A stretch of DNA of 64,000 nt from Haemophilus sp. (GCA_019423025.1 JAHZCD010000001.1:186001-250000), one strand, 5' to 3'; shown: positions 1 through 8,668, numbered from the stretch's first letter. The notes: generated by a model not told the origin, from the sequence alone. A program made the numbers and translations.

Positions 1-298
1 AACTTGGCCCCGTCGTGCCTTTGCAACCACCTAATACATTTGAACAAATAAAAAAGTATTTAGATGTATCAAATGCGAGGCCATCCCCCATAAAATTTTG
101 CCACCAACCATCTTTATTCGGTTCATCAAAATAAGGTTCTGCATCTCCCGTTAAGGCATGACAAATTAATACAGCATTGCTTTTATCTGCATTTAAAGTC
201 CCGTAAGTTTGATATGCGACATTGATAGGCGAAAGCTGCCCACCCAATGTTAATTGGAGGGGATTGTCTTGAAAAAGCACGACATTTTGCACAGCCAT
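1..298 (-). CDS. metX: Homoserine O-acetyltransferase, N-terminal part (cut by window edge)
   Basis: Reading leftward from an ATG at 298, the first 99 codons are visible and the rest lies outside the window. The protein begins MAVQNVVLF and carries the alpha/beta-hydrolase family segments VLICHALTGDA and SNVLGGCKGTTGPS, which are typical of MetX, the acetyl-CoA:homoserine acetyltransferase of methionine synthesis. The nucleophile-elbow serine is beyond the edge. An AAAGG-type ribosome site sits just upstream of the ATG. A sigma-70-like promoter (332-359) and two tandem met boxes (368-383) lie upstream, consistent with MetJ repression. A serine or succinyl transferase variant of the family cannot be excluded from the N-terminus alone. 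Confidence 0.88.
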   Translation of the reverse strand, partial: MAVQNVVLFQDNPLQLTLGGQLSPINVAYQTYGTLNADKSNAVLICHALTGDAEPYFDEPNKDGWWQNFMGDGLAFDTSKYFFICSNVLGGCKGTTGPS

Positions 299-331
299 TA
301 AATGATAACCTTTTACGTTGATGATTTAACA

Positions 332-359
332 ATTATCAACAGCTCATGTTTTTTGTCAA
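332..359 (-). promoter_or_regulatory. Sigma-70-type promoter of metX
   Basis: On the minus strand a perfect TTGACA (354-359) is followed after 16 bases by GATAAT (332-337), about 35 bases upstream of the metX ATG. Confidence 0.6.
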
Positions 360-367
360 GAAATTTT

Positions 368-383
368 AGACGTTTAGACGTCT
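368..383. promoter_or_regulatory. Tandem MetJ boxes
   Basis: Two adjacent 8-mers read AGACGTTT and AGACGTCT. The MetJ consensus is AGACGTCT in tandem, so the second box is perfect and the first has two changes. They lie just upstream of the -35 element of metX, a usual MetJ target. The divergent sanA gene starts about 70 bases to the right. Confidence 0.7.
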
Positions 384-454
384 AAATATTTCCTTATCAA
401 TTTGGTAAACAAATTACACTTGAAATTATTTTGATTTTTCAGTATGTTAGCAAT

Positions 455-1153
455 ATGCAACTATCCAAAATGCGGTTAAAAATGACCGCACTTTCATGGC
501 TCTCTCGCCTTCCTCTGAAAAAACTCCTCGGCTACGCCTTGGGGTTAGGTTTACTCGTCTTGATTGGTTGCTTCACCATTGATCGTGCTATTAGTTTCTA
601 TGTGCAAGATCGCGTTTATGAAGACATTGAAACGCTCCCGCATCGTCACTACGCACTAGTACTAGGTACATCCAAATATGTCGCTAAGGGAAAAACCAAT
701 AAATATTATGACTATCGCTTAGAAGCATCAAAATACTTAATCGATCAAAATAAAGTTGATTATCTACTACTAAGTGGCGATAACCGCACGCTTCAATACA
801 ACGAGCCGCGTACCATGTTTTTGGATCTACGTAAAATGGGCGTGTCTGAAAGCGTTATGTTTAAAGATTTTGCAGGCTTCCGAACCTTAGACTCTGTTGT
901 GCGAGCAAATAAAGTTTTCCAAGTGCCCTCTTTTACTATTATCAGTCAAAAATTCCATTGTGAACGTGCTCTGCTTATTGCTAAACATTACGATATTGAC
1001 GCAATTTGTTTCACCGCAAAACAGCCAGAAGTTTATTTTGGAACACGTGTCCGCGAAATGTTTGCTCGCGTGAAAGCCGTATTAGACTTAATTATCGGGG
1101 TAAAACCTTATTTTCTTGGCACGCCAGAGCCACTGCCAATGCCTGCTGAATAG
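455..1153 (+). CDS. sanA: SanA-like DUF218 membrane protein
   Basis: The protein has about 232 residues, with an N-terminal basic stretch, one membrane segment (LLGYALGLGLLVLIG) and then a periplasmic DUF218 domain. Segments such as YALVLGTSKY, LLLSGDN, NEPRTMF, FAGFRTLDSVVRA and KFHCERAL line up with E. coli SanA, which affects envelope barrier function and vancomycin exclusion at high temperature. The start is uncertain: the frame is open from a TTG at 431, with ATGs at 455, 470 and 482, and none has a convincing ribosome site. An inverted pair of uptake signals (near 473-493) overlaps the 5' end and encodes the residues MTALS. Confidence 0.8.
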   Translation: MQLSKMRLKMTALSWLSRLPLKKLLGYALGLGLLVLIGCFTIDRAISFYVQDRVYEDIETLPHRHYALVLGTSKYVAKGKTNKYYDYRLEASKYLIDQNKVDYLLLSGDNRTLQYNEPRTMFLDLRKMGVSESVMFKDFAGFRTLDSVVRANKVFQVPSFTIISQKFHCERALLIAKHYDIDAICFTAKQPEVYFGTRVREMFARVKAVLDLIIGVKPYFLGTPEPLPMPAE

Positions 1154-1237
1154 TTAATGATTCTTTAATTTTTACCCTGTTAAATCAAAAAATATCTAAA
1201 TAATTGGTTTTTTACTCTATTTTTTTAGAGTATTTAT

Positions 1238-1266
1238 TTGACAATTTTTGATGAAATCGCTATTTC
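1238..1266 (+). promoter_or_regulatory. Possible lysC promoter
   Basis: TTGACA at 1238-1243 is followed after 17 bases by TATTTC, a poor -10 element. A small hairpin ACTCTA/TAGAGT lies just upstream (1214-1231). No lysine riboswitch fits in the roughly 165 bases before the gene. Confidence 0.3.
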
Positions 1267-1319
1267 TAATACTCATCACAAACACAACATCTTACTTTTC
1301 ATTTTTAGAGGATTATCTT

Positions 1320-2672
1320 ATGTCTCATTTATCGGTAGCAAAATTTGGTGGTACATCCGTCGCGAACTATTCCGCTATGCAAGCTTGTGCCAAAATCGTC
1401 ATTGCAGATCCTAATACTCGCGTTGTCGTGCTTTCTGCATCAGCTGGTGTAACAAACTTATTAGTTGCCTTAGCCAATGGTGTCGAAGCTGAAGAGCGCG
1501 CAAAATTAATTGGTGAAGTCCGACAAATTCAAGAAAACATTTTAAATGAATTAAAAGACGACAGCCGTGTTCGCCCTATCATTGAAAAATATTTAGAAAA
1601 TATTACCGCACTTTCTGAAGCAGCTAGCCTTGCAACATCACTTGCTTTAACTGATGAGCTCATTAGCCACGGTGAAATGATGTCAACGCAAATTTTCATT
1701 GAAGTATTAAGAGAATTACAAACCTCAGCTACTTGGGTCGATGTGCGTACTTTAGTCGCAACCAATGATAACTTTGGTAAAGCGTCACCAGATGATGCTC
1801 AAACCCAAGCAAATTGCGATAATTTATTAAAACCATTAATCGACCGAGGTGAATTAGTCATCACCCAAGGTTTTATCGGCCGTGAACCAGGTGGTAAAAC
1901 GACTACTTTAGGTCGTGGTGGTAGTGACTACTCTGCGGCACTTTTAGCTGAAGTATTAAACGCAAAAGATGTATTAATTTGGACGGATGTGGCGGGAATT
2001 TACACCACAGATCCGCGTGTCGTCCCTGAAGCAAAACGTATTGATACCATGAGTTTTGCTGAAGCAGCTGAAATGGCAACTTTCGGCGCTAAAGTATTAC
2101 ACCCTGCAACATTACTTCCAGCTGTACGCAGTAATATTCCAGTTTATGTAGGTTCAAGTAAAGCACCTGATGCAGGCGGTACTTGGGTAACACGCGATCC
2201 ACAACCACGTCCAACATTCCGTGCAATTGCAGTTCGTCGCGATCAAACTTTATTGACGCTTTCAAGCTTAAGCATGTTACATGCCCAAGGATTCCTTGCA
2301 AATGTATTCAATATCTTAGCCAAATATAAAATTTCGGTGGACACGATTACGACTTCAGAAGTGAGTATTGCATTAACGTTAGATAAAACAGGCTCTGCTT
2401 CATCTGGTATTGAATTACTTTCACCAGAATTATTAGAAGAATTAAGTCAATATTGTACTGTGAAAGTCGATACAGGCTTATCACTTGTCGCATTAATTGG
2501 AAATGACTTACACCTCGCTTCTGGTGTAGCAAAACGTATTTTCGACACACTTGAAGGCTATAACATTCGCATGATTAGCTATGGCGCAAGCACGAATAAC
2601 ATTTGTATGCTAGCGCATAGTGACAAAGCGGATGACGTAGTACGTTCATTACATAAATCGTTGTTTGAATAA
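1320..2672 (+). CDS. lysC: Aspartate kinase, lysine-sensitive type (LysC)
   Basis: The 450-residue enzyme phosphorylates aspartate, the first step to lysine, threonine and methionine. It opens with the kinase motif VAKFGGTSVANY; the catalytic part also shows GFIGREPGGKTTTLGRGGSDYSA and WTDVAGIYTTDPR. Two C-terminal ACT domains follow, LTLSSLSMLHAQGFLANVF and VALIGNDLH. Length and ACT sequence fit the monofunctional AK III type rather than the ThrA or MetL fusions. I chose the ATG at 1320, 24 codons inside the open frame, because AGAGGA (1307-1312) precedes it and family members start at this point. A terminator built from two uptake signals follows. Confidence 0.93.
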   Translation: MSHLSVAKFGGTSVANYSAMQACAKIVIADPNTRVVVLSASAGVTNLLVALANGVEAEERAKLIGEVRQIQENILNELKDDSRVRPIIEKYLENITALSEAASLATSLALTDELISHGEMMSTQIFIEVLRELQTSATWVDVRTLVATNDNFGKASPDDAQTQANCDNLLKPLIDRGELVITQGFIGREPGGKTTTLGRGGSDYSAALLAEVLNAKDVLIWTDVAGIYTTDPRVVPEAKRIDTMSFAEAAEMATFGAKVLHPATLLPAVRSNIPVYVGSSKAPDAGGTWVTRDPQPRPTFRAIAVRRDQTLLTLSSLSMLHAQGFLANVFNILAKYKISVDTITTSEVSIALTLDKTGSASSGIELLSPELLEELSQYCTVKVDTGLSLVALIGNDLHLASGVAKRIFDTLEGYNIRMISYGASTNNICMLAHSDKADDVVRSLHKSLFE

Positions 2673-2683
2673 TAAATTTAGAG

Positions 2684-2715
2684 AAAGTGCGGTTAAAAAT
2701 AACCGCACTTTTTTA
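2684..2715 (+). terminator. Intrinsic terminator made of an inverted uptake-signal pair, after lysC
   Basis: AAGTGCGGTT (2685-2694) and AACCGCACTT (2701-2710) form a perfect stem with a 6-base loop, followed by a T-run. Confidence 0.85.
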
Positions 2716-2750
2716 CGTTTTGAATTTGAGATTAAGGCAAAAAAAGAGTA

Positions 2751-2766
2751 AAGTAATCGTTTGTCT
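2751..2766. promoter_or_regulatory. Possible PurR operator before purA
   Basis: The 16-mer AAGTAATCGTTTGTCT matches most conserved positions of the PurR box (central CGTTT and flanking AA/TT) about 37 bases before purA. In E. coli purA belongs to the PurR regulon. The outer bases are imperfect. Confidence 0.4.
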
Positions 2767-2802
2767 GATTTATAAACTTACGCAAAACTTAAGGCGGAAA
2801 TT

Positions 2803-4101
2803 ATGGGAAAAAGTGTTGTTGTTCTTGGCGCTCAATGGGGCGATGAAGGGAAAGGCAAGATCGTTGATTTATTAACGGATCGAGTCAAATATGTGGTGCG
2901 TTACCAAGGTGGTCACAACGCAGGTCACACATTAATTATTAATGGTGAAAAAACTGTATTACGCTTAATTCCATCTGGTATTTTACGTGATAACGTGACC
3001 TGTTTAATCGGTAACGGTGTGGTACTTTCTCCTGCTGCATTAATGCAAGAAATGGGCGAATTAGAAAACCGTGGCGTAAAAGTACGTGAACGTTTATTAA
3101 TTTCAGAAGCTTGTCCATTAATCCTACCTTATCACGTTGCAATGGATCACGCACGTGAAGCCGCATTAGGTAAAAAAGCCATTGGTACAACCGGTCGTGG
3201 TATCGGCCCCGCTTATGAAGATAAAGTCGCACGCCGCGGTTTGCGCGTAGGTGATTTATTCAATCGTGAAGCCTTTGCTGAAAAATTAAAAAATCTGCTT
3301 GAATACTATAATTTCCAATTGGTGAACTACTACAAAGTAGAACCTGTTGATTATCAAAAAACATTAGACGATGTGTTCGCGGTAGCTGATATCATCACTG
3401 GCATGGTAGCAGATGTGACAACCATCTTAGATACTGCTCGCAAAAATGGCGACAACATTTTATTTGAAGGTGCCCAAGGTACCATGCTTGATATCGACCA
3501 CGGCACCTATCCGTATGTAACCAGTTCTAACACTACAGCAGGCGGTGTAGCAACAGGTTCAGGTTTTGGCCCTCGTAACCTTGATTATGTCTTAGGTATC
3601 ATCAAAGCATACTGTACACGTGTTGGTGGCGGTCCATTCACCACAGAATTATTCGATGAAACTGGTGCTGAAATTGCTCGTAAAGGTAATGAATTTGGTG
3701 CAGTAACCGGTCGTCCACGTCGTTGTGGTTGGTTTGATGCTGTAGCGATTCGCCGTGCGATTCAACTTAACTCAATTTCTGGTTTCTGTATGACCAAATT
3801 AGACGTATTAGATGGCTTTGATGAAGTAAAAATCTGTACGGCTTACAAAATGCCAAATGGCGAAATTGTTGAATATGCACCATTAGCAGCAAAAGATTGG
3901 GAAGGCGTAGAGCCAATTTACGAAACCCTACCTGGTTGGAAAGAAAACACCTTTGGTGTGACTGATGTAAATAAACTACCGCAAACTTGCCGTGATTACA
4001 TCAAACGTATCGAAGAAGTAACTGGCGTACCAGTGGCTATCCTTTCAACGGGCCCAGATCGTGTTCAAACAATGATTTTACGCGATCCATTTGCGGCCTA
4101 A
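2803..4101 (+). CDS. purA: Adenylosuccinate synthetase
   Basis: The 432-residue protein catalyses GTP-dependent condensation of IMP and aspartate, the first committed step to AMP. Diagnostic segments are the N-terminal VVVLGAQWGDEGKGKIVD, GGHNAGHT, the IMP site GTTGRGIGPAYEDK, FEGAQGTMLDIDHGTYP and the C-terminal LSTGPDRVQTM. Length equals the bacterial norm. AAGGCGGA lies a few bases before the ATG. The gene stands alone between two uptake-signal terminators. Confidence 0.97.
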   Translation: MGKSVVVLGAQWGDEGKGKIVDLLTDRVKYVVRYQGGHNAGHTLIINGEKTVLRLIPSGILRDNVTCLIGNGVVLSPAALMQEMGELENRGVKVRERLLISEACPLILPYHVAMDHAREAALGKKAIGTTGRGIGPAYEDKVARRGLRVGDLFNREAFAEKLKNLLEYYNFQLVNYYKVEPVDYQKTLDDVFAVADIITGMVADVTTILDTARKNGDNILFEGAQGTMLDIDHGTYPYVTSSNTTAGGVATGSGFGPRNLDYVLGIIKAYCTRVGGGPFTTELFDETGAEIARKGNEFGAVTGRPRRCGWFDAVAIRRAIQLNSISGFCMTKLDVLDGFDEVKICTAYKMPNGEIVEYAPLAAKDWEGVEPIYETLPGWKENTFGVTDVNKLPQTCRDYIKRIEEVTGVPVAILSTGPDRVQTMILRDPFAA

Positions 4102-4116
4102 AACAGCATAAAAATA

Positions 4117-4152
4117 AACCGCACTTTGGTACAACCAAGTGCGGTTATTTTT
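4117..4152 (+). terminator. Uptake-signal-pair terminator after purA
   Basis: AACCGCACTTTGGT and ACCAAGTGCGGTT form a 13-bp stem extending beyond the uptake core, followed by ATTTTTT. It lies immediately before the ribosome site of the DUF484 gene. Confidence 0.85.
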
Positions 4153-4165
4153 TAAGGAGTTTTTG

Positions 4166-4831
4166 ATGACTGAACAAGATATTGCTGACTACCTAAAAAA
4201 TCACCCAGATTTTTTTACTCATCACCCAGAACTACTTCAACAGCTTACCATTCCACATAGCCATGAAGAAGGGACAATTTCATTAGTCGAAGCACAACTT
4301 GCTCAGCAACGAGAACAGATCAAAAAGCTTACTCAACTCCTCGAAAAATTTCATCAACTTGCTCATCAAGAAGCAGATATCTTCTTTGCTCTCTTACCTT
4401 TGCAGAAAAAACTGTTTCAAGCAGAAGACTTTATCGCCATCAATGAAAAGTTAGATGACTGGGCAAAAGGCTATGAGTTAGAAGGCGCTAAAATTTTACT
4501 TTTCACGGATAGTTGGCCAAAAAATAGCACTATTCCTGAGCAACATTGGCTAGACCGAAAAGCCTTTGAACTTATTCGCCTAGAGCGTATGGGATTACGC
4601 CAATTCTATTTAGGCGATCTCTCCAATAAAGAAAAAGCCCTCATGTTCCTTCCAGAAGAGCTCCCTATCGGCTCTGTGGCGATTTGCCGCTTAGGCGGAA
4701 CACCACAAAAACCAACCGCACTTTTACTCTTCAAATCTCGAGACACTGACCGTTTCCACAACGACCAAGACACCACATTCCTTCGACATTTAGTTGATAT
4801 TGTGGAATTGCATTTGGGAAGATGGATTTAA
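4166..4831 (+). CDS. DUF484 family protein
   Basis: A 221-residue soluble protein of the DUF484 family, whose role is not established; in many gammaproteobacteria the gene neighbours dapF and xerC, which is not so here. The N-terminus has the family pattern DIADYLKNHPDFFTHHPELL, followed by a coiled-coil-like stretch rich in Q, E and L (residues about 40-80) and a GAF-like C-terminal half ending FLRHLVDIVELHLGRWI. AAGGAG lies 8 bases before the ATG at 4166; an earlier in-frame ATG at 4139 would fall inside the purA terminator. An uptake signal inside the gene encodes PTALL. Confidence 0.85.
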   Translation: MTEQDIADYLKNHPDFFTHHPELLQQLTIPHSHEEGTISLVEAQLAQQREQIKKLTQLLEKFHQLAHQEADIFFALLPLQKKLFQAEDFIAINEKLDDWAKGYELEGAKILLFTDSWPKNSTIPEQHWLDRKAFELIRLERMGLRQFYLGDLSNKEKALMFLPEELPIGSVAICRLGGTPQKPTALLLFKSRDTDRFHNDQDTTFLRHLVDIVELHLGRWI

Positions 4832-4977
4832 AGGTTACTAATATCAATTAATTGATCCCGCTCACAATTTCAAAAAAATAAACTTTCTTTATTTTTCAAC
4901 TCTTTCTACAATACCTTTGTTTTTATTATTAAAAACAAACAATTCAATTTAACTTCAGATATCACAAGGGTCTAATT

Positions 4978-6039
4978 ATGAAAATTTTAACTTGGCCTGT
5001 GGTTGCAGGTGCTGCACTTGGTATCGTTGCGCCACTTCTCACTTACAATGGCAATCCTGGTAATATGGGATTTTGTGCGGCTTGTTTCTTACGCGATACA
5101 GCCGGCTCGCTTGGATTACACCACGCCGCCCCATTGCAATACCTTCGTCCAGAACTCATTGGATTAGTTTTAGGAGCACTCGCCAGTGCATTCTTATCTA
5201 AGGAATTCAAACCTCGTGGTGGCTCTGCCCCACTTGCTCGTATTAGCTTAGGCTTTTTTGCGATGCTTGGTGCACTCATTTTCTTAGGTTGTCCATGGCG
5301 TGCTTATTTACGATTAGGCGGCGGTGATCTCACTGCAATTGCAGGTATCGTAGGATTATTTGTGGGTGTATTAGGCGGCATTTTCTTCGCTAATCGAGGA
5401 TTCTCATTAGGTAAATCTAAGGAACAAAGCCAATCTTCTGGCTTAATCTGTCCAATCTTTGCTGTCATTTTGCTTGTTTTAGCCTTAACCCAATTTAAAT
5501 TTGGTGAAAATTTAGCAATTTACACCTCTGAAAAAGGCCCTGGTGCACAACATGCGGCTATTTGGATGTCACTTGCTGGCGGATTACTTCTTGGTGTACT
5601 GATGCAAAAATCACGTTTTTGCACAATTGGGGCATTCCGAAACGTTGTCCTCTTCCGTGATGCACATTTATTAAATGGGGTGATTGCACTGATAGTCTTT
5701 GCAGCAATAACCAATGCCTTATTAGGTCAATTCCATTTAGGCTTTGAAAAACAACCTATCGCCCATAATGACTATCTCTACAATTTCCTTTCTATGGCAC
5801 TTTGCGGCCTTTGCTTTGCATTAGGCGGTGGTTGTCCAGGCAAACAATTAGTCAATATTGGGGAAGGAAGTAATGACTCAGCATTATTTGTTCTCGGTAT
5901 GCTACTGGGTGCAGCTGCGGCACATAACTTTGGCTTAGCGGCAGCTCCTTCAGGTGTTGCAGCCTTTACGCCTTATGTTTTACTTGCCGGCTTTGCAGTT
6001 TGCTTATATATCGCATTAACCAATAAATCAGAAGCTTGA
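4978..6039 (+). CDS. yedE: YedE-type membrane transporter (putative selenium-related)
   Basis: A 353-residue protein with about ten hydrophobic segments, of the YeeE/YedE sulfur-compound transporter superfamily. Cysteine-bearing family signatures are visible: MGFCAACFLRDTAG, FLGCPWRAYLRLGGGD, LMQKSRFCTIGAFRN and LGGGCPGKQLVNIGEG. Homologues occur next to yedF and other selenium-metabolism genes, suggesting a selenium or sulfur substrate, but no yedF neighbour is present here. AAGGG lies about 8 bases before the ATG. It forms a single-gene unit ending in its own terminator. Confidence 0.82.
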   Translation: MKILTWPVVAGAALGIVAPLLTYNGNPGNMGFCAACFLRDTAGSLGLHHAAPLQYLRPELIGLVLGALASAFLSKEFKPRGGSAPLARISLGFFAMLGALIFLGCPWRAYLRLGGGDLTAIAGIVGLFVGVLGGIFFANRGFSLGKSKEQSQSSGLICPIFAVILLVLALTQFKFGENLAIYTSEKGPGAQHAAIWMSLAGGLLLGVLMQKSRFCTIGAFRNVVLFRDAHLLNGVIALIVFAAITNALLGQFHLGFEKQPIAHNDYLYNFLSMALCGLCFALGGGCPGKQLVNIGEGSNDSALFVLGMLLGAAAAHNFGLAAAPSGVAAFTPYVLLAGFAVCLYIALTNKSEA

Positions 6040-6060
6040 TATTCATTCAGAACAAACAAA

Positions 6061-6088
6061 AAGGAAGTCAATCAGGACTTCCTTTTTT
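6061..6088 (+). terminator. Intrinsic terminator of yedE
   Basis: AAGGAAGTC (6061-6069) pairs with GACTTCCTT (6076-6084), followed by a T-run. It is not built from uptake signals. Confidence 0.85.
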
Positions 6089-6095
6089 CGTTTTT

Positions 6096-6124
6096 AAAAG
6101 TGCGGTCATTTTTAACCGCACTTT
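6096..6124. terminator. Uptake-signal hairpin between yedE and ilvH
   Basis: AAAGTGCGGT and ACCGCACTTT face each other with an 8-base loop. It probably terminates ilvIH reading leftward, though the minus-strand T-run is short. Confidence 0.6.
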
Positions 6125-6132
6125 CTACATCA

Positions 6133-6624
6133 TTAGAGAATATTTTTCTCACCACGGGAAAGACTAATTAAGCCTGAACGAACAATCTCAAGTAATGTAC
6201 TTTCTTCCTTCACAGCCTCAACAAAAGCATCTAATTTATCTTTTGTACCTGTTAATTGAATTGTGTAGGATTTTGTTGTTACATCCACAATCTGACCACG
6301 GAAGATATCGGCTAAACGTTTTAACTCATCACGTGATGAACCCGTTGCACGTACTTTCACTAACAGCACTTCACGCTCAACGTGCTCATGTTCACTCAAG
6401 TTAATAACTTTAAACACATCCACTAATTTGTGAAGTTGTTTTTCGATTTGCTCAAGCACTTGCTCATCCCCTACCGCTTCAATCGTCATACGAGAAAGGG
6501 TTGGATCATCGGTTGGTGCCACAGTTAAGCTTTCAATATTAAATGCACGTTGTGAAAATAAGCCGACCACACGAGATAATGCACCGGATTCATTTTCTAA
6601 TAAAACAGATAAAATTCTACGCAT
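6133..6624 (-). CDS. ilvH: Acetolactate synthase III small (regulatory) subunit
   Basis: A 163-residue regulatory subunit binding valine and activating the large subunit encoded just upstream. The N-terminal ACT domain reads MRRILSVLLENESGALSRVV and SQRAFNIESLTV; the second half (from about residue 75) is the ALS_ss_C domain. Its ATG overlaps the ilvI stop by one base (CAT/TTA sharing 6624), implying translational coupling. Length and sequence fit IlvH rather than IlvN (about 96 residues) or IlvM. Confidence 0.95.
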   Translation of the reverse strand: MRRILSVLLENESGALSRVVGLFSQRAFNIESLTVAPTDDPTLSRMTIEAVGDEQVLEQIEKQLHKLVDVFKVINLSEHEHVEREVLLVKVRATGSSRDELKRLADIFRGQIVDVTTKSYTIQLTGTKDKLDAFVEAVKEESTLLEIVRSGLISLSRGEKNIL

Positions 6625-8348
6625 TATTCTTTCTCCTCTTGTGGTTTGCTTAAAATCATCTCATTCATCGCCCCGCCGCGAACTTGCATTGGGTAAACGT
6701 GTTCGGTTTCATCAACGTTAATATCAACAAAGACCAATTTATTTTTAATACTGAAGGCTTCTTGTAATTTGCTTTCTAATTCATCTGGTGTTGAAATTTG
6801 AATTCCCACATGCCCATAAGATTCTGCTAACTTCACGAAATCTGGTAAAGAATTCATATAAGTTTGAGAATGACGGCCAGAGTAAATCAAATCCTGCCAT
6901 TGTTTTACCATTCCTAAGAAGTGGTTGTTCAAACAAATTACCACAACAGGAATACCATATTGCGTTGCTGTTGAAAGCTCTTGGATATTCATTTGAATAC
7001 TACCATCGCCCGTTACACAAACCACGGTTGCTTCAGGATGCGCAAGTTTTACCCCTAATGCAGCCGGTAAACCGAAGCCCATCGTACCTGCACCACCTGA
7101 GTTGATCCAACGACGCGGTAAATCAAATGGATAATGTAATGCGGCAAACATTTGATGTTGGCCTACATCCGATGCCACATAAGCTTGGCCTTTTGTAATA
7201 CGATATACCGCTTCCATCACTTGTTGCGGTTTAATTACGCCTGAAGTGCGGTCGAAATCCAAGCATTTTTTCGCTTTCCATTCATCAATTTGTTTCCACC
7301 AATCTTCTAATTGGTTTTGAGGACGCGAACCAATTTCTTCACCTAATAAGCTTAAGAACTCATCCAATACATTTTTCGCGTTACCTACAATTGGAATCGC
7401 AACAGGGACGTTTTTAGAAATAGAGGTTGGGTCAATATCAATCTGAATCACTTTTGCATTCGGGCAATATTTATCTAAGTTGTTAGTGGTACGGTCATCA
7501 AAACGAACGCCAACACCAAGAATTAAATCACTTTCATGCATGGCTGTATTGGCTTCATAAGTTCCGTGCATCCCAAGCATACCTAAGAATTGTTTATCGG
7601 TACTTGGATATACACCTAAACCCATTAACGATGAAGTTACCGGTAAATTTAAACGTTGTGCAAATTGTGTTAATTCTTCATGACAGCCTGCAGCAACTGC
7701 ACCACCACCGACAAATAAAACTGGTTTTTTAGCCACTAATAATGCTTTTAATGCTTTCTTAATTTGACCTTTGTGACCATTTACCGTTGGATTATAAGAA
7801 CGAAGCTCAACAGATTTTGGATATTCGTAAGGATATTTTAAAGTTGGATTTACGGTATCTTTTGGAATGTCTACGACAACGGGACCTGGACGGCCTGTTG
7901 AAGCAATATAAAAGGCTTTTTTCAAGATACCTGGAATGTCTTCTGCTTTCTTAACAATAAAGCTATGTTTAACCACTGGGCGAGAAATCCCCACCATATC
8001 ACATTCTTGGAACGCATCACGGCCGATTAAGCTACTCATTACCTGACCAGAAATGATCACCATTGGTACTGAATCAGTATAAGCGGTTAAAATACCCGTA
8101 ATCGCATTGGTTGCACCTGGTCCTGATGTCACTAACACACAACCTACTTTACCGGTCGCTCGTGCATAACCATCAGCCATATGCACCGCAGCTTGCTCAT
8201 GACGAACTAAAATATGTTCAATCCCACCAAGAGTATGGATTGCATCATAAATATCCAATACGGCACCGCCTGGATAACCAAATAAATACTCAACGCCTTC
8301 GTCACGCAAAGACTGAACCACCATTTCCGCACCGGATAATTTCTTCAT
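6624..8348 (-). CDS. ilvI: Acetolactate synthase III large (catalytic) subunit
   Basis: A 574-residue thiamine-diphosphate enzyme making acetolactate and acetohydroxybutyrate for valine, leucine and isoleucine. The order is N-terminal TPP domain (LFGYPGGAVLDIYDAI, RHEQAAVHMADGYARATGK with the catalytic Glu), central domain (PVLFVGGGAV, GVRFDDRTT) and C-terminal TPP domain (VTGDGSIQMNIQELST and LNNHFLGMV). AGGAG lies before the ATG. It is co-transcribed with ilvH. The 370-base upstream region holds a promoter, AT-rich tracts and a CRP-like site. In E. coli ilvIH is activated by Lrp, whose gene is also in this window. Confidence 0.96.
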   Translation of the reverse strand: MKKLSGAEMVVQSLRDEGVEYLFGYPGGAVLDIYDAIHTLGGIEHILVRHEQAAVHMADGYARATGKVGCVLVTSGPGATNAITGILTAYTDSVPMVIISGQVMSSLIGRDAFQECDMVGISRPVVKHSFIVKKAEDIPGILKKAFYIASTGRPGPVVVDIPKDTVNPTLKYPYEYPKSVELRSYNPTVNGHKGQIKKALKALLVAKKPVLFVGGGAVAAGCHEELTQFAQRLNLPVTSSLMGLGVYPSTDKQFLGMLGMHGTYEANTAMHESDLILGVGVRFDDRTTNNLDKYCPNAKVIQIDIDPTSISKNVPVAIPIVGNAKNVLDEFLSLLGEEIGSRPQNQLEDWWKQIDEWKAKKCLDFDRTSGVIKPQQVMEAVYRITKGQAYVASDVGQHQMFAALHYPFDLPRRWINSGGAGTMGFGLPAALGVKLAHPEATVVCVTGDGSIQMNIQELSTATQYGIPVVVICLNNHFLGMVKQWQDLIYSGRHSQTYMNSLPDFVKLAESYGHVGIQISTPDELESKLQEAFSIKNKLVFVDINVDETEHVYPMQVRGGAMNEMILSKPQEEKE

Positions 8349-8410
8349 ATTTTACTCCTAAAACTGACCGCACTTTTATTACTACGATTCGTTGTCAAAA
8401 CAATGGAACC

Positions 8411-8438
8411 ATCATACCGAAAGAAAACAACTTGTCTA
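8411..8438 (-). promoter_or_regulatory. Probable ilvIH promoter
   Basis: On the minus strand TAGACA (8433-8438) and TATGAT (8411-8416) are separated by 16 bases, giving a leader of about 55 bases before ilvI. Confidence 0.5.
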
Positions 8439-8594
8439 GCATTGCAAAAGTCTAAAAAAACAAATTTAAAAGAATTAAAATCCAGAAAAATATAAAAATA
8501 AAGTTTTAAATAAAGATTAAATTCAAAAAACAAAGAGAATTGCATTTTTATATAGAGTTTTATAAAAATAAAAAAATTTTATTCTTTTGTTCAG

Positions 8595-8616
8595 AAATTT
8601 GAACTAGATCACATTT
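8595..8616. promoter_or_regulatory. Strong CRP-like operator upstream of ilvIH
   Basis: The 22 bases match the symmetric CRP consensus (AAATGTGATCTAG plus its mirror) at 20 positions when read on the minus strand. It lies about 250 bases from ilvI, roughly 41 bases upstream of an AT-rich -10-like stretch (8559-8570). Confidence 0.65.
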
Positions 8617-8668
8617 TAAATGTTGTTTTCTCTTATGAGTGAAAGGAAAAGAATCGATGACAAGAAAA

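Noticed and set aside
1154..1319. Lysine riboswitch before lysC
   Set aside because: The space is too short and no conserved lysine-aptamer segments are visible.
8345..8545. A 66-codon minus-strand frame before ilvI
   Set aside because: Low-complexity Phe/Leu/Lys sequence in an AT-rich control region; more likely promoter DNA.
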